Source of the DNA: Neoceratodus forsteri
Taxonomy: Eukaryota > Chordata > Ceratodontiformes > Ceratodontidae
Direction of reading: 5' to 3'
Length of the DNA stretch: 64,000 nt
NCBI GenBank assembly: GCA_016271365.2
Contig: CM028131.1
Coordinates: forward strand, 169,574,501-169,638,500
Shown: one piece after another, positions 56,320 through 64,000 of the stretch
Position numbering within the stretch: the first letter of the stretch is position 1
Layout of the letters: every line of letters starts with the position of its first letter
Position numbers and translations under genes: made by a program
The notes under the pieces: generated by a model
Seen by the model: only the letters and a program-made list of their open reading frames with translations
Database searches by the model: none
Told to the model about the DNA's origin: nothing

Positions 56320-57769
56320 ACTTGTAACATGGCAAGCACAAGGTGACTATTGTTACAAGTGAATTACACGCTGGACAGACATGAACAACAAGTGACAATA
56401 TTGCTTAATACAATATTATCTGCTGTTCAGTTCTGCACTTTTGAATGAATAAATAGGTGATGTAAATGTCCGACAGTGCACGTGAATGTTCACTGTTTAA
56501 CATGCATTTACATTGTGACTGGTGTTTTGATATAACTTTCAGAGTGATGTTTTCGATAAAATAACAGATAAAGATAACAATAATATTTTTCTCAGGTTAT
56601 TGCTACACTGCTGTGCTCACTCATTTCCTTCGTTTTCACTTGTGATTTAATAATGTGTTCTGGGGACAATAGGAATATTTGCATATCTGGCATGTCTCTT
56701 GTACATCTATATGTATGCTAATATTTCTACTGTGGCCAGAATGCATTATTGAGTGGAAGTAAGAAAAAAAACGATCGCTGCATTCTGCTGGAGAAACTAA
56801 GGGTAACAGTAAGAAATAGACACACAGAGTGAGTACTGTTGATTTGTCTGTCTCTTTCTCTTGATGACAACAGTAATCGCTGCATTTCTGGAGTTGCGCG
56901 GGGTGGCTGCATGCACTCAATTTCTCCTTAACTCTAGGCTTGTACACTATCTGATTTTGTTGGTCAAACACTGGGTACAATATATTTCACTTACTGGTGC
57001 ACTTACAGAGGTCGCTTGATTTCTCCGAGGTCCCCCAGGTGGGTGGGTAGGTAGAACACCAAGGAGCAATGCCGTCTCTCTTCAAAGAGTAATGTAATCT
57101 ATAGGCATGGACAGAGACAGGCACAATGAGAGGTGGGAGAGGCAGTGAGTGATTCTTTTCCTTGCTCTCTCTCTGTGTTTCTCGCGCTCCTGATATCAAG
57201 CAGGTATTACTAGATAATTAATACCCGCTTGGTTTTCTGTCACAGATTGTGTTTCTAACAATGTAATTACTCAATTGGAGCACACCAGTAATTGTCATGT
57301 TACAATAATGCTTTAGACTGTTGTAAGCAGAAATGGATCTACAGACATGGTGCTTTAGAAGCTAAGGGACTGAATAAGAAATTTGAACTAGCTCCTTTCC
57401 TGAAAAAAAGAAGAAAAAGCAAGGTTGACCTTTTGACCTCTGGAGGCCCATGATGTTAAATGCACCTTATGACACCATAGAGGTCTCTGTTAGATATAGC
57501 ATGGCTCTATAGGATCCTTATGTTTAAATATAATGCCTATGCAACCTTCAAATTATCAATAATATTTTATAATTCTCTCTGTGTTCTGTTGTCACCAGGT
57601 AAAAATTCCAAGTAAGAGTAGTAAGTCCTGTAGGCAAGGAATCATGATGTGTCTCTCTGATACATGACTCTCACAAGATTTCTATCCTATTGATGAAATA
57701 ATTTTCACAGAGAACTAAAAGGACTTTGCATTTATATATCTTTGCTTTGTATTGTAATATTGTAGTAGC
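56320..57769. other. Long AT-rich stretch without genes
   Basis: Reading frames such as 56980-56636 (minus) show no family resemblance. No repeat was recognised. It lies between the PLE nuclease end and a PLE-like pseudo-LTR and may include PLE 3' sequence. Confidence 0.4.
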
Positions 57770-58140
57770 ACTATATCTTGTACGTCTCCACTAGGGGCAG
57801 TGGGTTTACTAATAAGTTTCTAATGAATCACTTATAAACGTGTGTGGTCACAGAAAAAGGCTATTGGTTAATGAGTTAATTGACCAGTTTAAATGCTGTA
57901 TAAAAGTGTACTGCCATTAAGTTGTAACAGCTTTGTCGAAGCCCATTGTATTGGGTGAAATGTAAGCATGAGGTTAGGCAGTGCTCTGCACTGTCCGGGT
58001 TGATTGCTTTGATGATCTGGATGCTGAATAAATTTTGAGAATTCTGGACTGAATACAAGTTTGGACATTGTTCTTTGAGTACGTGGTGAGTGCTTCCATC
58101 TGACTATTCTGATATCAATTTATTGGAGTGCACCACCATC
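57770..58140 (+). repeat. PLE-like pseudo-LTR with decayed hammerhead
   Basis: A TATAAAAG box-like string (about 57899-57906) is followed by TTTGTCGAAGCCCATTGTAT with TTGGGTGAAATG (57932-57962): stem II GCCC/GGGT and GAAA (57957-57960) are kept, but the CUGANGA box is changed to TTGTCGA. ATGCTGAATAAATTTTGAGA and GGACATTGTTCTTTGAGTAC further on resemble PLE terminal sequence. The ribozyme is not expected to work. Confidence 0.5.
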
Positions 58141-58169
58141 CTTGTGCTCTACTCCTACTATTTACCAGC

Positions 58170-58460
58170 AGAAAAAATGCCGTTATTTCTATTTTTTGGG
58201 TGGGGGGGTCCGGCCCCCACACTCCTCGATGTGGGGGGGAGATCTGCCCTCCATCTGCCGGACTTACAGGTTCCCACTCTGGGGGGGAAGAGCAGATCAT
58301 GGGGCAAGTTACAATATGTGGGGCCATGGAATACTGTTTCCACAAGCCCTTGTAAAAAAAGACAAGTCCCGATTTTGGTAAAAATGGTAGGAGACCAGGA
58401 TTAGAACCCTGGTTTCCATTGCCTCCCAGCCGAGCTGCTCCATGCCCCAGCCCTCCATGC
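58170..58460 (-). mobile_element. tRNA-derived SINE, copy 2 with head
   Basis: On the minus strand the head starts near 58460 with GGAGCAGCTCGGCTGGGAGG (A-box-like) and GGGTTCTAATCCTGG (B-box-like, about 58398-58412). The body continues ACAGTATTCCATGGCCCC, CCCATGATCTGCTC, GGAACCTGTAAGTCCGG and GTGGGGGCCGGACCCCCC, then an A-rich end near 58175. Copy 1 is at 55395-55545. Confidence 0.65.
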
Positions 58461-58584
58461 CACTGGAGCAGCTTGGCCAGCACCCAGTATTCAGCTGCCC
58501 TTGTCCTTTCGGCAGCATCACAGACAATGACCAGGGGAGTGCATACAGCAAGCACTGTACATTCCCTTTCACTGTCTGGGCTAA

Positions 58585-58630
58585 CACTACATGAACAAGC
58601 ACTCCCTAGACTGGCACTATTCATGTAGTG
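58585..58630. repeat. 11-bp perfect hairpin
   Basis: CACTACATGAA (58585-58595) and TTCATGTAGTG (58620-58630) pair perfectly around 24 bases. Together with GTGCTATTTTAAC just after, it is near the right end of the block in CR1-j and may be part of a transposon terminus. Confidence 0.7.
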
Positions 58631-58679
58631 CTATTTTAACTGAGTATCTCTGTGGGGTAAGTTGCAATATGTGGGGGCA

Positions 58680-59787
58680 GGGACAAAGATGATAAACTGG
58701 ATCATGAACTGGCTGAAGGGGAGGCAGCAATGGGTGGTGGGGGGGAGCTCTTATTCACAAGGGTGCTGAAATGTGGGGTGCCACAGGGCTCAGTGCTGGG
58801 TCTGGTGTTGTTTGGGTTATTCATATGAGATATCTCACATGGCATTAGGAGCAAGATCAGTCTGTTCACAGATGATACCAAGATAGGGGCTGTGGTGGAT
58901 GACATAGAGGGGTTGCAGGGGCTACAGGAGGACCTGACCAAACTGAAGGCATGGTCAGAGAAGTGTCAACTGAGCTTCAATACGAAGAAGTGCAAGGTTA
59001 TGCACTTCGGAGCAAAGAACCCAGAAAGGGACTACCAGTTGTGAGGGGTTCAGATAGGGGTCACCGCGGTGGAGAAGGACCTAGGGATGATCATAATGGG
59101 TAACATGAACAACTCAGCTCAGTGCAGGAAGGCAGCAGCTAAGGCCAACAAGATGCTGCTGTGTATTGTGAGAAGAATCTCATCCAGAAGTAAGGATGAG
59201 ATCCTGCCACTGTACAGGTCTCTAGTCTGGCCACATTTGAAGTACTGTGTGTAGTTCAGGCATCCCTTTCTGGAGAAGGATATCAGATTGCTGGAGGGGT
59301 GCAATGCAGGGCAACTAAGAGGATCCATGAACTGGAAGGCAAAACCTACAAAGACAGGCTAACTAAGTTGAATATGTACACTCTGGAGCAGAGGAGGGAT
59401 CGGGGGATATGACTGAAACTTTCAAATACTTGAAGGGGATTAACAAAATGGGCATAGAAGGGATATTTAAGCTAAGGAGGTGAAGGGACATGAGAAGGCA
59501 TGGTCTCAGGTTGGAGGGTGGAAGATATCGGAGAGAGATGAGTAGGTATTTTTTCACAGAGAGATTGGTGGAGAAATGGAACACTCTACCCGAGGAGGTG
59601 GTATCCTGTAGGACGGTGGGCAGTTTTAAAAGGACATGGGACAGGGTGTGAGGGAGTGTAAAGGTGAGGGGGGAGAGGAGGGGGGCAGCTGCAATATAAG
59701 GGTGTTACCTGTGCATTTGAGCAGACTTGCTAGACTGTGAGGCCTGTTTCTGCTGACGGACTCGTATGTTTGTATGTTCGTATGTGT
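58680..59787 (+). mobile_element. CR1-j, 3' part
   Basis: Continues the RT after the break: INWIMNWLKGRQQW-like residues, a GCHRAQCWVW-frame piece of [24 protein letters not shown] (about 58865; T replaces A), SFNTKKCKVMHFGAKN, MEKDLGMIIMGNMNNSAQCRK and LYRSLVWPHLKYCV. The 3' end has CTGACGGACTCGTATG with a (TATGTTCG)-type terminus at 59765-59787. It shares this terminus with CR1-b. Frame-broken throughout. Confidence 0.8.
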
Positions 59788-62420
59788 CCACCCAGTGAGG
59801 TAGCAACAAAACCAGGCTAACGTTTCTGAGGAGAGGCCCAGTGCTGAGACCTTGTCTTGCAGTAGTGGGTGGTTTATGAGGTTGAAGGCTTTTGTCAGGT
59901 CAATGTAGGTGGCTCCAACCAGATGCATTTTGTCAAAAGCCATGTGCAGAAGGTTTATATACTCAATGAGGGCTGTTCCATTGCTGTGAAGTTTCCTAAA
60001 GCCATGTTGCTGTTTGCACATCAGGTTATACTTACTTAAGAAGGAGATGAGTTGGTTAGATGTTATTTTTTTCAATGCCTTGGACAGGGAGAAGAGGATA
60101 GGGATTGGCCTATGGTTGGCCAAGTTGGTGTTGTCCCCACTTTTAAGCATGGGTATTACTATAGCAGCTTTCTAGATTTCTGGGAACTATGAGAATTGCT
60201 GTGTCAAGTTATAAATCTTGGTCAGGGGAATTGCTAGCTCATCAAGTGCTAGGGCCAGCAGCTTCATGTTTACTGTATCTCCACTCATCCTTGTTTTTTC
60301 TAGGATTCCTTTAATGTAATTGAAGGTTCCTTTATGGTAACACATTTAAAGTAAAATTTGTGGAGATCGGTGTTGGGGCAGGGTAGGTTTCTTTGTCCTG
60401 TGAATTCGTCACTGTCCTCAGATGCCTTTTTAGGGGTAGGACCAAGCTCAGGTCAGTGATGGCTGCATTGAAGGTATTTGCCGTTTCCAAGGGAGCCGTA
60501 GTGATCATCCTAGTGGAATTAAGCACTGTCAGGGTTAATTTGACATTGCTTCCAAGGAGGTCTTTTTGGTTATCCCAGAATTTCTTCTCATTGCACCAGT
60601 TTTTATTCTGCTGATCCTTGTAGATCTCTGCTTTAGCTTTTCGTACCTCATGAGTACACTTATTGCTTCCTTATATCTTTGCAGGTCAGCTGGTGAACCT
60701 GCGTCCCTTGCTCACTTTGAAAGATTATTCATGTCTCACAGGAAGGCTAGTAGTGTTGGGGTGATCCACTCAGCTGAGGTACCTATAATTTCGCATCTTT
60801 TTAGAGGAGCAAATTTGTTGCGTGCTTCAGTGAATTGAGTTATAATGTAATTGAGTGCCATGCTAATGTCAGGGATGGTCTCCAAAAAGCTCCAATCAAT
60901 GTGAGCTAGGAGTGCTTTGGAGGCAGCTGTTAAACCTTTCTGTAGGTCTTGCTTGTGATTGTTTAAGGACTATGTGATTCTGTGTTTAAAGCTCTGATTT
61001 AAACTGCTTAGCAGTGGCTTGTACTGCACTATAAACATCTAATTGACATCTTGATTATTCCTAGATTCAATACAGTAGAGCCCTGTTATAAGCACATCCC
61101 AAATGCCAACCAAAATGTTCTTGTAACTGGGATGTTCTTATAAGAGGGCTTCATTGAAAATAGTGAAAGTCCATGTAAAATCTATGGTTCTTATGATGAA
61201 ACTGATTTCAAACTAGTTTTTAGATAACTCAGAATAGGGCATGGACAACCTTCCAGAATTTGGAGGGGCTACTAAGGTTCCCTTGGAAGGTGGATGTGAA
61301 ATATTCCGCTTTGGCAAGACAGATAGCCCTGGTGCAGGCATTACAGAAAGATTGATACTTTAACAAATCTCTAAGAACACCTGATGCTTTGTACAGTATA
61401 TCATCCACGCCAGGTCATGAGCATGCTGGCAGGCCAACAGCTTGGCTGATACCCGGGGGAGGTGAGAGCCTCAGAACCTTGTCTTCCTAAAAGGAGCAGG
61501 CTGGTCAAAAGCATTTAGGAACTGTGTTTTGAAGTAACTCAGGGCTGAGTCAATGGAAGAGGCATTTTTCAATGGGAGACCAGTCAGTTACAACAAGTTC
61601 CTCATGAAGGGAGGACAAGTCTAAAGACCTAAAGGAGTGGAGATAGAGGTTATTTGCAGGGACTTTAGGGTGATGGATTTTATGCACACAGTAGACCATG
61701 TGGTGGTCACTGAGTGCATCCAGCATGATTCCTGATGAAACTACCCAGTGGGGGTGTGATCCCAGAACCCATCTAGCAGGGTATGCTTACCTGACTTGTG
61801 GTTTAAATGGGTTGGTTCGGAGATTAATTGTTTTAGATTCAGGGAAGAGATGTGGTTACAGATTTTAGATTGGGTGCTGGACAACCAGTTTATGTTGAAA
61901 TCCCTGAGGATGATGAATTCACCAGCTAAGGAATGGGTGGTGAGAGTTGCAATGAGATTTGTGATAGAGGATGAAAGGAGGCTAGTTTAGCAGTAGAGAC
62001 TGCCCACAAAGATAGGTAGGGAGCAGGGAAGGGATAGTTTTAGGAGCAGACGTTTTTATGCAGAGGGGGAGAAGGTGGAGAAGCAGATGGTATACTGGAT
62101 GGATGATGAGATGTACTGTAAATGGTCACCTCCCTGCCCTGGTTGTCCAGTCTTGCTGAATAAAGGAGTAACCAAGGATGGAGATGGCATTGTCAGGGAT
62201 TTTAGATGACAGCCATGATCCAGTGATGATATGTACACTAGGTTTCAAGCTAAGCATAATAGGCTGGAGTAGGTAAATCTTTGGGAGAAAGGCTCCTGAT
62301 TTTGAGGTAGACTATTTTTAGTTCTTTTGGGAGGTCAATAGGGAGAGGCTAGGATGTCCCAGGGTTGGGTTCAGTGTCCCCTGCTGTTAGGAGCAGTAAA
62401 ATGATGAACAGTTTAGAGCT
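59788..62420 (-). pseudogene. L2-e ORF2: endonuclease and RT N-terminal half
   Basis: From the 5' side: LLLLTAGDTEPNPGTS (about 62390-62345), VYLKIRSLS (about 62310), a RDFNINWLSS block (about 61905; R for the usual G), LISEPTHLNHKSGKHTLLD (about 61830-61770), a linker with worn frames, then RT 60150-59788: SGDNTNLANHRPIPILFSLSK, QQHGFRKLHSNGTALIEYI, TYIDLTKAFNLINH (catalytic Asp of motif A present) and LAWFCCYLTGW. The next residues, SVDGVLSD, are at 54267 on the far side of CR1-j. Confidence 0.72.
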
Positions 62421-63149
62421 GATGGATGAGTCTCTGAGGAGGAAAGGACTTATGAAGATAAAAAGATGGGGTATGATTGGGGATGGATCTCTTTTTAGAT
62501 AAAATGGAACAAAGTAATGCTAAGTGAAGTCCAGGTGAGTGGAGGATGGAGGATCCCAGGTACCAGGATTGGTGGAGTAGGGGGTGGAGACATGAAAATG
62601 GAAGAGTGGGGAAGGAGGAAAGAGGCCACAGAATTGACTTTGGTAGGGCAGTGAGGAAAGTGGGAGGGATGGACGTTGGGATGAACAGGAGGGGGAGGGT
62701 GGTGAGGATGAGTAAGAGCATAGTGTGAGGAGTGGATAGGTGGGGAAAGATAGGGGATCTTAGAGACAGTTAAAGGTAGAAGGGGTGGCAGAAAAGGAGA
62801 AGAAATTAATGGAGAATATAGGTGGGCTGTGGAGCTGAGGGAAAGTGTAAAGGAGAACAGTTATAGAGGACTGGCAGCAAAGCAGATATATAGTGTCTGA
62901 TTATTACTACACAGTGGATTAGTAGAACAGAGTGCTTCTTATTATGTTCAACAAGGCAACCCAGAATGTAAATATTGGCTCTGGTAAGCAGGAAATACAT
63001 ATATCAGAAACATATTGGTGAAGTACTGTGGAGAAGCCTATGCCACTACAGGTTAATCTATGGGGCAATAAAACACTGTAAAACATAGGACTAGCATTTT
63101 AGGTAAGATTACCAGACATTTAAAGATGAAATAGAAATAAACCCATGTA
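62421..63149. other. Possible L2-e 5' region; G-rich then AT-rich
   Basis: 62420-62800 is G/A-rich on the plus strand, with GGTGGAG and GGAGGATGG strings. No gene was recognised. It precedes the L2-e leader and may be its 5' UTR. Confidence 0.35.
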
Positions 63150-63521
63150 ATTGTTAAGCAACAATTAAGGCATGTGAATGCTATTCACAAAAAACTACTT
63201 AACAAACTAGGAGCTCTGTATAGACACCATAGCTGCCTTCCCCCACAGGCCAGCAGAGAGATCATCCAGAAGATGATCCTCCCAATCTTTGACTTTGGAG
63301 ATATAGTCTATCGTATTTCCCCTAAGTCCACCCTTACCAGATTGGACACTCTATTCAGCTACGTCTCTTGCTTTGCTCTTGCCTGTCTGCCATGTAAACA
63401 CCACTGTGACTTTTACACCACTCTCTCTTTTCTTCCCCCTTCTTGGTGCCAGACGTCTTGCTTACTGTGCCTCATTAGTTGGAAGTTCTGGCTTGGCTTC
63501 CTGCCACCCTACCTCAATATA
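63150..63521 (+). pseudogene. L2-like LINE fragment L2-f, RT C-terminal region
   Basis: Open from about 63174: IHKKLLNKLGALYRHHSCLP, ILPIFDFGDIVYRISPKSTL, LDTLFSYVSCFALACLPCKH and LISWKFWLGF (read as ...HHCDFYTTL... before it). This is the usual region after RT motif E in L2-like proteins. It is cut at 63521 by CR1-k, so the 3' rest lies outside the window. Confidence 0.72.
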
Positions 63522-64000
63522 GAAACATAGACTTTGATGGCAGATAAGGACCGCTTGGCCCATCTAGTCTGCCCATTCCCTACCTACAGGATAGGCCGCA
63601 GATCCTAGTTAACAAACAGCCTATTTCTTCCTATCCCCCACAAGAATTGCCTTATGTCTGTCCCATGCATTCTTGAATTCTCCCACAGTTTTAGACTCCA
63701 CAACCTCCTCAGGAAGGCGGTTCCATGCATCCACTACTCTCTCTGTGAAAAAATACTTTCTCCCATTGCCCTGAACTGCCCCCATTATCTTTAAATTGTG
63801 TCCCCTTGTTCTTGCACATCTCTTTTCTGAAAGATGCTACCCTCTTGACTTTGTTGATTCCACTGAGGTACTTAAAGTTTCTATCATGTCCCCCTGTCCC
63901 TTCTTTCCTCAAGGGTATACATAAGCTCCTTTAGTCTCTCCTCATACAGTTTCTCTTGCAGACCCTGCACCATTTTAGTTGCCCTCCTCTGGACTGCCTC
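63522..64000 (-). mobile_element. CR1-k, 3' end, running off the window
   Basis: Terminus TTTCTATG at 63522-63530 (minus), then the 3' block (AGATGGGCCAAGCGGTCC-like), and coding at 63912-63709: FKYLSGINKVKRVASFRKEM, GTQFKDNGGSSGQWEKVFFH and a WMEPPS-like end. 3' and last coding parts only; the rest is beyond position 64000. Confidence 0.82.

Larger units (their letters stand above)
55346..58640. mobile_element. Block inserted in CR1-j with weak terminal inverted repeats
   Basis: GTTAGAATAGCAC (55346-55358) and GTGCTATTTTAAC (58628-58640) are inverted copies with one mismatch, just inside the ends of the foreign block that breaks CR1-j. The block holds two SINE copies, a PLE relic, a long inverted repeat and a PLE-like end. 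It is either one composite insertion or several; target duplications were not found. Confidence 0.4.

Overview
The window reads as intergenic DNA from a large, repeat-rich vertebrate genome. No host gene, rRNA or functional tRNA gene can be supported. What fills it is many CR1-type LINEs ending in short Y-rich octamers such as TTCTATG, L2-like LINEs with AAAT/TATG tails, a possibly Ingi/Vingi-like LINE, a Penelope-like (PLE) relic, a Tc1 transposon, hAT MITEs, tRNA-derived SINEs and an unnamed composite repeat with about 297-bp internal monomers (called S297 here). A lungfish, caecilian or other big-genome sarcopterygian would fit, but the species cannot be fixed from this sequence. Nearly every coding region is broken by frameshifts and stops, so the long reading frames are retroelement fossils.

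Layout. 1-700: tandem tRNA-like units, minus strand. 701-7555: an L2-like LINE (L2-a) with a CR1 (CR1-a) in its 3' UTR. 7556-15141: an S297 copy split by a near-complete minus-strand CR1 (CR1-b, 7813-13430). 15142-28025: a LINE (LX) interrupted twice. The first interruption is a minus-strand CR1 (CR1-c) that itself holds two more CR1s (CR1-d, and CR1-e with ORF1 and ORF2). The second is an S297 copy that contains a CR1 piece (CR1-f). 28030-30010: tandem repeat units flanking an intact-looking hammerhead ribozyme core, a long hairpin and a CR1 3' end. 30275-30429: a 155-bp hAT MITE. 32095-37500: an L2-like LINE (L2-b) with a 468-bp hAT MITE in its coding region. 37985-39700: a head-to-head pair of the ribozyme-linked repeat, then an L2-like relic (L2-c) carrying a SINE with a 12-bp target duplication. 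40310-49215: S297 copies, PLE-like hairpins and LINE scraps. 50155-53048: SINE remnants and an L2-like LINE (L2-d) split by a 1.59-kb Tc1. 53050-62420: an L2-like LINE (L2-e) split by CR1-j, which is itself split by a block with a PLE and two SINEs. 63150-64000: LINE fragments.

The nested insertions give a relative time order: LX, then S297 and CR1-c, then CR1-d and CR1-e; likewise L2-e, then CR1-j, then the PLE/SINE block. The least ordinary items are the hammerhead ribozyme with its flanking tandem units (28505-29070), the S297 element family (at least four loci with shared ends and inverted half-monomers) and the minus-strand tRNA-like array at the start. All calls are by eye; no database was searched.
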